64,000 nucleotides of DNA. Source: Tenodera sinensis (Eukaryota > Arthropoda > Insecta > Mantodea > Mantidae). Under the pieces are notes generated by a model. The model did no database searches. It saw only the letters and a list, made by a program, of their open reading frames with translations, and had not been told where the DNA came from. Of this stretch, positions 21,888-33,625 are shown piece after piece (position 1 is the first letter of the stretch; the number at the start of each line of letters is the position of its first letter). The stretch spans positions 141,302,538 to 141,366,537 of the forward strand of contig CM060961.1 in assembly GCA_030765045.1 (NCBI GenBank), in the 5' to 3' direction. Both the position numbers and the translations under genes were made by a program.

Positions 21888-23358
21888 GAAAGTAATGCAC
21901 CTTTTTTCTCATTCAACAACAATATTACAAATCTGAAACTTTAGGTATGCATTATTTGAAATTTATGGAGTGCGCACACAAATTTTCCATTTCCTCCAAC
22001 ACAGCATAGGTGTAGCAATTTTCAAAATGGTGATTGTAAGTGACGTACATTACAAGCAACATGTTGTCATTGAATTTCTCACTGTGGAGAACGAAATTGT
22101 TGGAAACATTCACAAACATTTGTGTCAAGCCTACGAGCATCTACAGTTCACAGAAGTATGGTTAGTCATTGGGCAGAGAGGCTGACGGCATTAGAATGCA
22201 ACTGTCACTGTTTTGGTACTGTGAGGGTGTCATACTCATTGATGTTGAGACAGAATATTAAAAGACCCCAAAAGAAAATCGTTTATGTGAATATTTGTTA
22301 GCAGTGTAATTTGTTTTTTGATGTTGGTATGAGATGGTTAAATGACGAAAACATGTTACTAATGTTCATTGTTACGAACAACTAAGTTTGTTTAAAGACG
22401 TCAAATATTTCCATATTTAATTTTAATATATATGTATAAATATTAGAATCATATATGTTCAATATTAATAGCAAAGGGAAAATGGCTAAGGATCGCTTCC
22501 CTAACAACACGGGAACTATTTGATGGACGCATGCGCGGATGTACACGTGGCAGTTGGAATGATAGACTCGCAACTAAAAGAATTGGCACTAGCGTCTACG
22601 TGTGTATATTCAAGGTGAAAAGACGTGTTGAGGTAACGTGTGAACATTGTAGAACATTTACCAGACTTTCATCAAGCTTTTGTTCCACTTTTTGAAAAAG
22701 TGGAAAGACTTAAATAATCTAAAATGGTGCTAAGAGGATTTATTTAAATGTAAAATAGAGAAAAAGTGTTAATAAAATAATACATTGTGGTGAAGAAACA
22801 TCGTGTGATTTTTCATTCCATCCGTTACCACGCCCTGAGAGAAATAAGAGCTTCATCGCTCAAATATTGAAGCAACATTACAATAAAAACAGCACCAATG
22901 TGATGCCATTAATTCTGATGCATATGTCAACACACAAGAGGCCATAACAGGAGAAATTCCTAATCGGTGATGAGATGCTAATCATGATGGTGACATCAAC
23001 ACATTAACTAAACTCAAAAAGTGCTCCCAGCAATTTTGGTGTAAGGATAACCCAGGTGACTGATTCATCATGAAACATTCAGCCTCACACAAGCTTAAGG
23101 ACTTCTGAACACATCACCAAACAGGGTAGGACAGTGTTACCACATCCACCCTACAGTCCTGACCTAGTTCTCCCAGATTTCCACTTGTTTGTGTCATTGA
23201 AGGATGACATTCATGGAAGAAATTTTGAGGATGATGATGCACAGTGAAAAAATAGCTTTATGGGCAGAACAAGGAATGGTAGCAACACAGCATTCACGCC
23301 CTTGTGTCTCATTGGAGGAAGACCATAGAACTGGAAAGAGATGTGGAAAAATAAATTA
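21888..23358 (+). mobile_element. Second mariner-like transposon, split by solo LTR B
   Basis: The left end CACCCTGAAAGTAATGCACC is a mariner-type terminus. Transposase pieces follow: QHVVIEFLTVENEIVGNIHK (N-terminal HTH, 22040-22110), CEGVILIDV (to 22241), then after the LTR AINSDAYVNT (about 22905), LTKLKKCSQQFW, TVLPHPPYSPDLVLPDFHLF (DDE region, 23130-23190) and ALVSHWRKTIELERD with a stop near 23357. Several frame breaks. The LTR at 22246-22897 entered between the two halves, so the transposon is the older insertion. The right inverted repeat is not found. Confidence 0.78.
22246..22897. mobile_element. Solo LTR, copy B (inside mariner-like element)
   Basis: It starts TGAGACAGAATATTA and ends GCACCA, with ATGT duplicated at 22242-22245 and 22898-22901. 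Taking it out rejoins the transposase segments ILIDV and INSDAY. It shares termini and subregions (AAGACGTGTT, GCGTCTA and a TTAATAAAAT-type polyadenylation region) with the solo LTR at 4823-5601. About 650 bp. Confidence 0.72.
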
Positions 23359-23602
23359 TAGTTTAAAAAACTAAAAAGAAAACATGCTTTAGTAACAAAC
23401 TAAACAAACTAGAAAGTGAAGATAATGTGTGAGTATAAGGAGTTTATTCTACATATCGATATAAAGTCCACTGGTTCATTGTAATTAAAGATAATTATAA
23501 AACTTTAAAATAAAAATTAAGTTATATCAACAAAATCATAGATTTTATTGTAAGAAAGCATGGGGCACTTTTACAATATTTTTATCACAATTTTACTTTT
23601 AT

Positions 23603-24143
23603 GTTGTTGTTAGCTAATGCTGGATTTCTGACAATGAAGTCATTAATTCTCTTGCTCTCCAATATTTTTCACTGATGATATTGAAGAGAGCAATAGCAGT
23701 AATAGTAACCGCTTTTTAGAGAGCACCATATTTTTATGTTTTGGCGGTCACATCGCTCTCTCACAACCCCCAGAATGTCTGGAGGACCACACCTGTCGTT
23801 GGTTTATGGGTCTCACCGACCTGACCAGGAGGGTTATCAAAATAAATTCACCGACCATATCCTCTGATCACCAATCAGAGGACATGTTACATGCCATGAC
23901 AGGTCAGCATGTTAGGGGTTAAGATTTTATAGACAAATGGAGAGGTTGGAAAAATAAAGACTCCCTAGTCCTCGGGAACCCTAATAGCATCGGGGTCGGA
24001 AGAGAACAAGAGATGACCAAGGTAAGGTCAGATAGAAAAGCCACAGTGAGGAGCAAAACACCAGTAAGTGGAAGTAATGTTCTGCTCAGCTTGGGTACCT
24101 TGTAGTTGCTATTCACATATCCCCTAGATGGAGCCTCTGAGTA
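23603..24143 (-). mobile_element. Module-LINE chimera, near-complete module
   Basis: On minus the module (24143 to about 23686, starting TTACTCAGAGGCTCCATC and ending CTCTCTTCAATATCA) is followed directly by LINE 3' sequence TCAGTGAAAAATATTGG and the (AAC)n tail at 23603. The LINE part is about 80 bp, shorter than in the copy at 56753-57423. No convincing TSD was found at the 5' side, so the outer boundary is uncertain. Confidence 0.7.
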
Positions 24144-24720
24144 AAGAACCGAAACTTCTCAAACACATAACCGGAAAATAAGAACTGTACACATGGGAAC
24201 AAATCTTCATTTTAAAAAATAGAAACTGAGTATTTAATTTCGACATTCCTCAGAAAGATATTTTCAGCAAGTTCATTGAACCGTTACCAGAAGAAACATC
24301 AGAAGAAGCATCGCCATCCACACCATGAAACACCTTGCAAACCCAGTTATTGTCCGTTTGATAATGGAGGAAAGTTAACCTTCGGAGCGCATTCTGGAAA
24401 ATTATGTTGTAAGTGTTGTTCAGTGTTATTAATTGACTCACCTTTTAAATTAAATTAATTACAACAACACTGTTTTCAAACTTCTATAAAAGGAAGATAA
24501 TTTTAGTGTGTAATTTGTTCTTATTTTAGATTCTGTTGCTTCACTGTTAATAGCTTCAATTTTTCCTTAATAAACCTGGTTGTTCAGTCCTAAGAATATT
24601 GTGGTATTAACGTTATGTGAGAAAATTTTCAATGATGTGGATGGGTGAAATTTCCAAAGAAAACTTGCATAACTTCCTGAAAAGGTTGATTTATACTACC
24701 ATTTGAGTACATATTTAAAA
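24144..24720. other. Unassigned sequence between chimera and palindrome right arm
   Basis: It contains TGTTGCTTCACTGTTAATAG near 24533, which also occurs on the opposite strand near 13540 beside the Penelope-like fragment, and a later AATAAA. It may be a Penelope-like or other retroelement end. No gene recognised. Confidence 0.35.
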
Positions 24721-24893
24721 AATATTACTGTAATCTTACTAATGAACTATTTATAACATTTGATGTCAGGCACCCCACATGTTTATACAATAACATTTAT
24801 TATTTTTCTAATGTAACTTAACTCTTAGTTTAAACATATTCTTTGAATTATAATGAACCAGTGGACTTTATATCACCATAGAACAAACTCTTT

Positions 24894-25307
24894 CTTTTTT
24901 CTTTACCCAATTACCCTCCCCTTACATAGGCAAGGCACTAGAAAACAACAACAACATAGGACTTACACCCCGCTAGGACTTACAAGCCTGTGCTTAGGGT
25001 CAGATGCCTGTCAGGAAGCACAGGAACCTATGGACCAGACAGTGAGACCTGAAAGCAGGTGGTCAGCCAAGCACCAAGTATGATAGTGAGGAAGAGGATG
25101 AAACGAAATGCAGGTGAAATTGATGATTGAAAAGGTGATAATGGAGCAATTGGTGGAATGAATGGTGGGGAAAACTGGAGAACCCAGAGAAAACCCGCTC
25201 TGATGCAGCTTCATCCACCACGAATACCACATAGGAGTTCCTGGAATTGAACCTGGGCCACTTAGGTGGTAGGCAAATGCTCTAACCTCTCGGCCACGGT
25301 GCCACCT
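24894..25307 (-). mobile_element. tRNA-Leu/Ser-like SINE, long copy
   Basis: A 14 bp TSD (AGAACAAACTCTTT at 24880-24893 and 25308-25321) flanks a 414 bp minus-strand insertion. The tRNA-like head lies at the high-coordinate end (GGCACCGTGGCCGAGAGGTT read on minus, with a B box in GGTTCAATTCC). The body includes a segment read on minus as CACCTGCTTTCAGGTCTCAC. Related copies are at 33626-33985 and 55217-55462. Confidence 0.85.
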
Positions 25308-26149
25308 AGAACAAACTCTTTATACTTAAAAATTATTTTCTACTTCATCATTTGGTTCGTTATTAATCCATGTCTGTTTTTTTTTTAACTTTTTCACACT
25401 ACCTATAATTCATTTTTAATATCTTTGTCTCAAATTTTTCAACTCAAATTTTCTTCAAAATGTTTTAATTTAAACCTTTTGAATTTGAAATTATTTTCAA
25501 ATTATTTTTTTGCAAATTTTCAAATAAATTTTTTGGAACAGTATTAGATTAAAATTACTCTTTTAACTCCATTATCAACTGCAGTGGATTTTCTTTAATT
25601 AAAGCAATTTACAAGGTGCATGCAGGAAAGTGCCTTAGCAACAACTATGATATCATAATTCTACTATTTTCTATAAATTTAGCTTTGTCATTTTTTTTTT
25701 ATCCTAAGCAGGACATTATGACAACGACATGATATTATTGTATTGTCACTGACCCTTGATACGCGTGCAAATTTTCAAGTCAATCAGATGATTAAATTGG
25801 TGAAAATGAAGTCAAAAGATTCTGTTACATTGATAAATTTAGCTTAGAATTTTTCTTTTTCCAGGTGTTCCTGGTCAGGATATTATGACACTTATAATAT
25901 GTATTGTCATCGACCCTTAATAAGTGTGCAAATTTTCATGTCAATCAGGCAATTCTAAGTTGGTGAAAATAATTATGTTGAAAGTTCCTGCTACCTTGAT
26001 AGATACATAAAAGTGAAGCTAATAAAAGAATGTTGATAAGGAGTACAAAGAAGCATCATTCTTTCTTGTGACTTATTAAGACTTCACTGTCATCTTCTCT
26101 GTATCACTTACAATGTAGGTTTATTTACAGAAGCAATAGAACAGAAAAT

Positions 26150-26640
26150 AAATTATACTTTAAAAAACTAAAAAAACACATGCTTTTATAACAATCTGAA
26201 CTAAAAAGTAGAAAACAATTTTTAATTATGAAGAGTTTGTTCTATAGCGATATAAAGTCAACTAGTTTGTTATATTTCAAAATATTGTAATACATTAAAA
26301 ACTAATTTGTATTAACAAAATAAATTTTGTTGCAAAAAACATGGGGTGATTTTCACAATACTTTTATCATAACTTTACTTTTATAAATAGCTACCAACGT
26401 ATTTACAACATTGGATGTCTGACACTGCACACTTTTTTACAACAAAATGTATTATTTTGTTAATATAAATTAGTTTTTATTTAAACATATTACATAATTT
26501 TGAAATATAATGAACTAGTTGACTTTATATCATTATAGAACAAATTCTTCATACTTAAAAATGTTCTACTTTTTAGCTCAGTTTGTTATAACAGCATGTG
26601 CATTTTAGTTTTTTAAACTATAATTTCTTTTTAATTTTTA
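26150..26640. repeat. Large imperfect palindrome (about 215 bp arms)
   Basis: The left arm (26155-26390) and right arm (26430-26640) are inverted copies. For example AAAACACATGCTTTTATAAC pairs with GTTATAACAGCATGTGCATT, and CTATAGCGATATAAAGTCAA with TTGACTTTATATCATTATAG. The spacer is about 40-50 bp. It is probably the core of a non-autonomous fold-back transposon and lies within unit B of the tandem duplication. Confidence 0.75.
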
Positions 26641-27539
26641 GGGTCAAATTTTTCTATTCAAATGCTTTTCAAAATGTTTAATTTGAAATCTTTTTAAAAT
26701 TTCTGAATTTGAAATTTCTTCCAATTCTTTTTTATTTCAAATCAGTTTTTTTTTAGAACAATATTATCTCAGAATTACTGTTTCAGCTACACTATTGGCT
26801 GTTGTAGACTTCCTGGCCCTGGGTAAACTTAGATCCACAGTCCTTCCCCCAAAATCTCATGTCCCTCTCAGGTCCTCTCTCCTGGCACCTCTGTCTTTCA
26901 ATATTTTCAAGGGATATAATTCCTTTATCTAGTATAACTTGGGTTGATTACTAGCTGTTGTGGGTATCTTGGCCCTCTGTGAACTCTGGTTCGCAATATT
27001 TCCCCTGGGTCTCATGTTCCTCTCAAGTCCTCTCTCTGGGCATCTACGTCATCCAATATATAAACATCTATTTATTTAATTAAAGCTATTATTAGGGTGC
27101 ATATAGTAATATACCTCAGTGACATCTAAGATGTCATAATTGTACTATTTTCTATACATTTAGCTTGGTCATTCCTTATCCTGATGATCCTGGTCAGGAC
27201 ATTGGGACAAAGTCATGATACTATTGTATTGTCATCGGTCTTCAACACATATACACATTTTCAAGTCAATCAGACAACTCTTGGTGAAAATTACATCAAA
27301 AGATTCTGTTACATTGATAAATTTATGTACATAATTCTTTTTTATCCTGATGATGCTGGTCAGGACCTTAGGACACAGTTATGATATTATTGTATTTTCA
27401 TCGGACCTTGACATGTGTGAAAATGTTCAAGTCAGATAACACCTGATGAAAATTATGTTGAAAGATTATGTTACATACCTACAGGTGAAGCTAATATAAA
27501 GTGTGTAAAAACATACCTAGTTATGTCAAGGTAATGGTA

Positions 27540-27765
27540 AATAAGTGTTTTGTTTGTTAATGATGTAAATTGCCAGGAACATTTTCACGTTACTGATGTG
27601 CCAAATATTATCCTTCTGGAGTTCTTTTACATGCCAGTAAATCTACTGATATATGGTTGCCTCTTTTAAGCACACTTACAAACTATCGGCCAGATGTGAA
27701 CTCTCGACCTTAGGATCAGTAGACCAGCACCTAACCAACTGACACACCCAGACAAACATGATACG
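27540..27765 (-). mobile_element. tRNA-derived SINE (family with relative at 45541)
   Basis: Read on minus it begins with a tRNA-like head TGTCTGGGTGTGTCAGTTGG with a degenerate B box (GAGAGTTCACATC). The body (GCCAACCATATATCAGTAGA and TTACTGGCATGTAAAAGAAC) ends near GGCAATTTACATCA. It matches 45541-45722 over its full length with moderate divergence. Confidence 0.65.
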
Positions 27766-27769
27766 GTGG

Positions 27770-29715
27770 TGATGGTGTTGATGTGGGATGAGGAAAAGGT
27801 GTTGCATGATATCTCAGCAGTAGTGTTCGCATAGAAAGTCAAAGACTGTGTTGAGAGTCCCAGTTGTTGCACTGGATTTTTAAAATTTGATTTAGCTTTC
27901 CAACCTTAACTTTTTATAAGTGAGTATAATAACCACTATTAAACAAAAATTACTCTGAAGTTCTTTACTACTGTTTATTGATGAATTCTAAGGAATGTTT
28001 ATGGCACAACCTCACTTCATAGGCATAACTTTCTTTTTTTTAAATAAGAGTATTAAATTCTTCTAGAACAGTTAAGATTCAAAAACAATATCAGTATCTT
28101 ACCACACAATGAGTCCATAAATTTACCAAATTTATACAGTTAACACACTTACAGGTATGCTGTACAAATGGTGGCATTTTAATTCTGATACTTATTCATA
28201 CATTATTTCTTCTGTTTTAAATTATATTCATTAGTCACGAACACAAGCATTCATCCTCTCCTTTATAATCATAATAATAATCAACAATCAAGGACTGAGC
28301 TTTTATAAGCTCGTTTCAGTTTCATGAAAGCTGAAATTTTTCAGCCCATCTTCAGTGTGGTCGTCCAACATTTCTTCTTCCTAGAGGTCTATAGTTTATT
28401 AATAATTTTGGAAATCTTTCTTTCCCTTTTATAAAAGGGGAAAAAAATCATATATAACCATATATATTCATAATTCATGTATATTTTGCATGGAATTTGA
28501 AAAATTCTGTGTTATAAGTTGTGAAAGGTGAGTGTCAGGTTAAAACTGTATTATCATTTGGCACTATGACTGCATAATATCTCCTGCATATCCTTGAATA
28601 CTGCTCACTGTTGATTGTTGGATTCTATTAAAAAATCATGAAAACAAAACTAATAGTAACAAATGTTGGACCATATTTTATGTAATCTTACCCCTATCTT
28701 CTGAAAAATGTAGCCTCCAGACAATAATCCATCTAGGGATATTAAATTAGCTGGAAAGATTATATAAGTGCCAACCTGCTCACAATACAAGGATTGTTTC
28801 ACACCCCAAACAGGATGAGAGACAATACTCTTAGCAAACATTTCATTACCTACCATCAATGGCCAAGGATTATGCATCTCAATCTTATCTATTACCTGCT
28901 TATTTTATTGCTTTCTTCTTAATTACAGAAAACTTCATAACACTGACTGCTATGTTCAGTTGATCTAACAAATGTTCAACAGAGCAAATGAAATACAGCA
29001 TCAAGCACTTAAATGCAAATTCAAGATTTTATTTCAGAAAATGCAAATGTCTCAGGGGGGACGGGACTTGTGAAATAATATACTTATGAAAATAAATCTA
29101 ATTCCAATTGCTTCTTCTGTAATTTTGTTTATGTCCCTGCTCACTATCATTTGATGTTATCAGACCAAATTGTCCACCACTTGAAGTTTCACATCAACCC
29201 CAAACTTTTAACTTTTCCCTAATAGAGTAGAAGCCAAGCAGCTAGTCAATGATACCACTGCTTCTTTCCTTATTATATAAAGGACATGTTAAATGAATCA
29301 ACCTCCATAATATTAATTTGGATGATCTTGGAAATTCTACCTATGTGTATAACATTTGATGGAGACCAACAATTATTAACCTTGCTCAACTCATAGCATG
29401 TTTAAAATGATCAATTACATCCATTGATACCAAAATTTATAGTTGCATTATTCTCAAAGTCTCATAAGGCAATTCAAACAGATATGAGGGCACAAAATAG
29501 AAAATTGCTGGTGCTATACTACCGTATATGACAGCGTTGAAATGCATTCGCAGTAACACTTTATGAGCCAACTTTGCAATAAATCAGCATTAAAGTAGCA
29601 CCAGTATTTATTTCTAAACTGACAAATTGTTAATGCCAGTACGTTCCTTTAGCTTTACTAATGTCATTACAAGCTGTCAAAAAGGATAACTAATTTGTAT
29701 AATGAAGGTACTTAC
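27770..29715. other. Atat intron 1, no element recognised
   Basis: AT-rich with no long frame that I can assign. The minus-strand open stretch at 28650-28877 shows no family features. A short hairpin (CTGGTGCTA near 29508 and TAGCACCAG near 29602) may be a small MITE. Confidence 0.45.
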
Positions 29716-29819
29716 CAGGCACTTCGGCGATCACCCTTAAAATCTTCTGGTAAAAGATTATTCCCTATTTTTGTTATTCTTCTGGTAAGTAAACCATTTA
29801 TAGCGAAAGGAAATTCCAT
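29716..29819 (-). CDS. Atat: Alpha-tubulin N-acetyltransferase, exon 1 with start codon
   Basis: The first coding exon begins at ATG 29819-29817 and ends at a consensus donor GCCTG|GTAAGT. Its 34 codons plus two nucleotides read MEFPFAINGLLTRRITKI then GNNLLPEDFKGDRRSA. The opening MEFPF matches vertebrate ATAT1 and GDRR matches the insect protein. The next exon completes the codon as Trp. The start choice is supported because this is where family members begin. It lies about 770 bp from the first exon of the divergent plus-strand gene, so the two probably share a promoter. Confidence 0.93.
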
Positions 29820-30589
29820 TTTACACAAGGCAACTGTGTTTCATAAACTACACGTAAGAACTTTATTACGAAAGGTATTCACATTCTTTAAATAGTTCAT
29901 CTGTCATCTTGTAGGAAGTTTAAGAATGTCACTGTCACGCACCTTTGAACAACCAAAGGTGGCTACGAATCTCAAAAAGGTATTTTATAAAAGGCCGTTT
30001 TAAATATATAATTGAAGTATCTACTAATTACACATATACCTAAATCATTGTCCCACAACAAACCTACATCTTGCTCCGTTCCAATCTATTTGTATAATAC
30101 GCATGTTATGTTAACCTGTAATTGAAGGTTATTATAAGGTGTTCTGTGGTTATTATACTAGATCAAGAAGGCAGTGAAATTAAATTGCTATCTGCCAGTG
30201 AATAGAAAAAAAGTATAGGATTTAAATGTCATGCAGAGTTGTCATGCTAGTAATGAATATGAAAACGTTTCGAATTATTTAAGGTACTATATTTGTATTC
30301 TGAACCATTGAATAGATTATTCAGGCTTTTTAAAAGTAATTATTTGCTCCGATACTTTCTGGCGTGGATGCAAACTCAACTCTAGCGGGTTAACTTATGC
30401 ATGAAAGGAAGGCTTGATCGGTTTTGTTGTAGCAGTATGTCACACCTACGTTATAAGAATGAAGGCAAAGACACGTTCATGTACAAATAAATCAATGATG
30501 AGCTAAAATGTGCATGCAACATAACCTAGAAATGTCAATTTCATTGTTTCGGTACAAGATAAAAATGCCCCCTTTTTCCCTCTTTTCAG
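29820..30589. promoter_or_regulatory. Probable bidirectional promoter between Atat and gene 2
   Basis: This is the interval between the Atat start codon (minus) and the first mapped exon of the divergent gene (plus). Head-to-head spacing under 1 kb is the main evidence. It appears free of the transposons that fill the rest of the window, which would fit selection against insertion. No TATA box or initiator can be assigned with certainty; a small hairpin (CCTTTGAACAACCAAAGG) is at about 29942. Confidence 0.4.
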
Positions 30590-30678
30590 ATTCCGTTAAA
30601 CTCCACTATGAACAGAACTTGGTGGCTTGTAATTCCCACATGTGCTTTGGAAGCATAGCTGATCGTTCGAACCCACAG
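30590..30678 (+). other. Probable non-coding 5' exon of gene 2
   Basis: The acceptor is CCCTCTTTTCAG and the donor CACAG|GTAAAT. One frame is open through the exon (SVKLHYEQNLVACNS and onward), but when joined to the exon at 37656 it meets TAA 17 codons later, before the good ATG at 37709. I therefore call it 5' UTR. It could also be coding in an alternative transcript. Confidence 0.4.
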
Positions 30679-31813
30679 GTAAATTTACAATGGCCCTGGA
30701 AAAGATAACACTGTAAGCATTGTAATTAAATTAACATGTACCTTGCTTTGGTACTCTTTGTATAGAAACTATGATGCAGGCTCTGATAGTGAAATTTATA
30801 ATTTATGTAAAAATATGCTTTTAAAACATTTAACCAATAAGCAAAATTACTAACAATTGTAATTAATTTTAAACACTTCTCATTTATTTGCAATGTATAG
30901 TTTATAGTTCAGAAATTCCTTTCAAATTTTCAACTACATCTCTTTTTTAGCCAATTTAAAAAGCTGTTGAACCTCGAAAATGCTTTTCAGTTAAGTTACC
31001 CTATTACAGATGTGAAAGTTATGCAAGTGGTTAATAAATTTGAGATTCTTCCAATTCATCCTAAGTATCACCTGCTGTATGTACAGTGTTTAACTTCATT
31101 ATTAACTTACACTATTTTAAATTTAACTCATAATTTCTAACCAGTGGATAACTAAGAACAGATGGGCTCCCCCCCTCCCCCCCCCCCTCACCAAGTACCC
31201 TTTGGGCTCCCCTTCGGTACTCAGATTTTGGTATCCTGCATAAATCTCCACATTGACACTATTGTTTACTTTCATTGAAGTGTAAGCAAATTTATTTACC
31301 CAATTTCATACATGAAATAGTGCTGCACAGTTGTATGAATTGTACTTAATGTGAGTTAAATTTATACTACTGAATGCACATCAGCCATGTTACTGACAAT
31401 AACTGAATTTTCTGCAATCAAAAGCTATGACTATCTCTGTAGCAAGGGAGTGGTAGTGCATCTGTATCAGATTCAAGAGGTCCTGAGTTAAAATATTGAT
31501 TAGCATGGGTTATCTGGATATGGGCTTTTCTAAGAGTTTTCCTTTACCTTTAACTGAATGTAACTTTAAACCCTATAGACCCCAATATCATTTGAGCATA
31601 ATTTTATTTTTATTTTTTATTAATTTTACTCATTCATTCTCCAAACTGTACACTGCAGAGTGTTGAGGAATGCAACCAAATGTGCATATGGTTGTTTTTA
31701 TTTGTTTTAATCTTATAATACTAAAAGCAAAATTACTTAAAAGTTGTAACTAGATATTTTTGAAAAGGAGCTGGTTGATTAGGTGTTAGATTTGCAATTG
31801 GGTAGCTTCTTTC
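30679..31813. other. Gene 2 intron; C-rich tract and possible old SINE
   Basis: A C-rich low-complexity run lies at about 31168-31190, duplicated in part as GGGCTCCCC nearby. At 31449-31500 GGGAGTGGTAGTGCATC with GAGGTCCTGAGTT resembles a worn tRNA-derived SINE head. Nothing else recognised. Confidence 0.35.
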
Positions 31814-32955
31814 TTTGTTGTTACCTAATGCTGGATTTCTGACAATGAAGTCATTAATCCTCTTGCTCTCCAATATTTTTCACTGATGGATGAGGTGCCG
31901 GGCATATTTGAAGATGGTCTCAGTCCATTTCCTCTTGCAGATCACATAGAGGACAGAGTGGTGAAGAATATATCCCAATTCTGTTTAAATGTTTTGCCAG
32001 ACAATCATGCCCTGTAATCAACCTGAAGGTTGCAACTGCTGTTTTTCGAGGATACTCAGGAATTACTGTTTGAATGTTTGGTAGTTCCCATCTTTTATTT
32101 TTTGATTTTTCATAGTAATATTTTGCAATAATTCTTTTGAATTCAGAGTTGACTAATCTTTTAGCGGCATAAAATGGAAGATTAACTGTAGATTTCTGCA
32201 CATTGCCGGTACCCTTTTTAGCAAGAAAATCAGCTTTCTCATTACCACTCAGTCCACAGTGAGCTGGTATCCATTGGAAGACTAGGTGGTTATGAAGTGC
32301 GGTTAGATGAGTAAGGATTTTCCAACATCCTATAAGTGTTTGGTTTTTTGGTGACAACTTGGAAGTAATTGCTATAATTGCCACCCTGGAATCTGAGAGA
32401 ATAACTGCTTGATGAAAATGTGAAATTCTATACAAAAGATTTTGTAGGGCCATTCGAATTGCTTCAATTTCTCCATCAAAGTTTGTAGTTCCATAATTTA
32501 AAGATTTGTAATAGGAAAAGAGGTGACACATGACTCCAGCCCCTGCTCCATCTCGGTTTGATATCAATGATCTATCAGTATAAATATGGAGCCATTGATG
32601 TTCTGGAAATCTAGTATGGATTGTCTCTAATGCCAATAATTTTAGAACACTAGTTGGAGTATCACTTTTCTTAACTTCTTCTGTCAGGTGTAAATAATAT
32701 GTGATGTCTAATGTATGTGTCGGATTGACTTTAGATATGAAGTTTTCCTTTGAATTAGGAAGGTATATATTCTTCTTGATGTCTTGAATTTTGGAAAGAA
32801 AGCTCTCCTGAGTCTTTAGCGTATGTGTAAAATTTCTCTTGTGCCATGTATTGAATGGGAGTCTGATCAACTTTTTGTGTTGAATAAGAGCCGCTTTTTC
32901 TATTTCATATTCTCTTTCTAAAACTCTGTAAAAGTCAGATTTTCTCAAATTCAGC
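31814..32955 (-). mobile_element. RNase H-bearing LINE, ORF2 C-terminal region (best copy)
   Basis: An open minus-strand frame of about 340 codons (32948-31920) encodes the ORF2 C-terminus. It includes a ribonuclease H domain: IYTDRSLISNRDGAGAG (first Asp present, usual TDGS changed to TDRS), NFDGEIEAI (Glu), VILSDSRVAI (Asp), GLSGNEKADFLAKKG (last Asp). It then reads CPLCDLQEEMDRDHLQICP, a Cys/His motif. The frame then runs to EKYWRARGLMTSLSEIQH and the (AAC)n tail at 31814. RT and endonuclease are lost by 5' truncation at about 32955. RNase H with a C-terminal zinc motif points to the I/R1/LOA side of the LINE tree. It is the partner LINE of the chimeras in this window. Confidence 0.88.
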
Positions 32956-33625
32956 TTTCTCCTTTAATTGCATAAATTAACCTTCTGCTTCTTTTTTTTT
33001 CAAAACTTGAGCTCAACTTTTCAAAATTCTGTTTTTTGTGCTAATGTAATAATCTTGCTGCCTTACATGAAATCCTGTAATAATTTATGTAAAAGACAGT
33101 TTTTGTGGCACCCAAAAGACAATGAAAACTGAACTTCTGCAATTGTGCCAATTAGTCAAGGATGTCACTAAATGCAAACTGCTTAAGTGAATTAATGATT
33201 CCATATATCTATTGATGCATAACTTAATATACTTTTTTTAAGGTATGATAACACTTATGTTAGCATTTTTGTATACCTTTTGTTGCATTTGGAGTGAGAA
33301 TGTTTTGCATATGAATGCAGTTTGAATGCCGAAGATTAGAGGAAAGGTATCCGTGGACAAAAGTAGTAAAACTGGCAAAAGAAGCTTGGCATTCTGCAAT
33401 GCTTTCCTTGGGAGAAAGAAAGCTTTTTGTAATTTCAAATAGGGCCAATAGTGTAAGTGATTCTCTATACTCACAGAGACAATCATCAAATCAATCAACC
33501 ATAGAATTGTCAATTGTGATGAATTGTAATTAACAACACTTGTATTGTAACAGTAAGTTGAAGATGTATTAACTTTTAAATCAAACCAATATAGGGGCAC
33601 ATAGATACAATTGTCATAAAGTTCT
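32956..33625. other. Gene 2 intron, nothing recognised
   Basis: Overlapping open stretches on both strands at 33238-33600 have no recognisable motif and look like chance frames. Confidence 0.45.

Larger units (their letters stand above)
23345..27490. repeat. Tandem duplication of a palindrome-containing unit
   Basis: Unit A (23345 to about 26030) and unit B (26148-27490) have the same order of parts. These are a left arm with AAAAAACTAAAAA and ATATAAAGTC, a mirrored right arm with GACTTTATAT, then AAATTT-rich sequence, then AATTAAAGC...GTGCAT, then two copies of about 165 bp beginning CCTGGTCAGGA. Unit A is enlarged by a module-LINE chimera near the palindrome centre and by a SINE in the right arm. 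No protein is evident. Unit B (about 1.3 kb) shows the uninterrupted layout. Confidence 0.65.

Noticed and set aside
30508..30708. A 66-residue plus-strand ORF as a start of gene 2
   Set aside because: It crosses the splice acceptor at 30589 and, when spliced, the frame stops before the better ATG at 37709.
33238..33600. 120-residue minus-strand ORF
   Set aside because: Overlaps open frames on both strands, has no motif, and lies in an intron between repeats.
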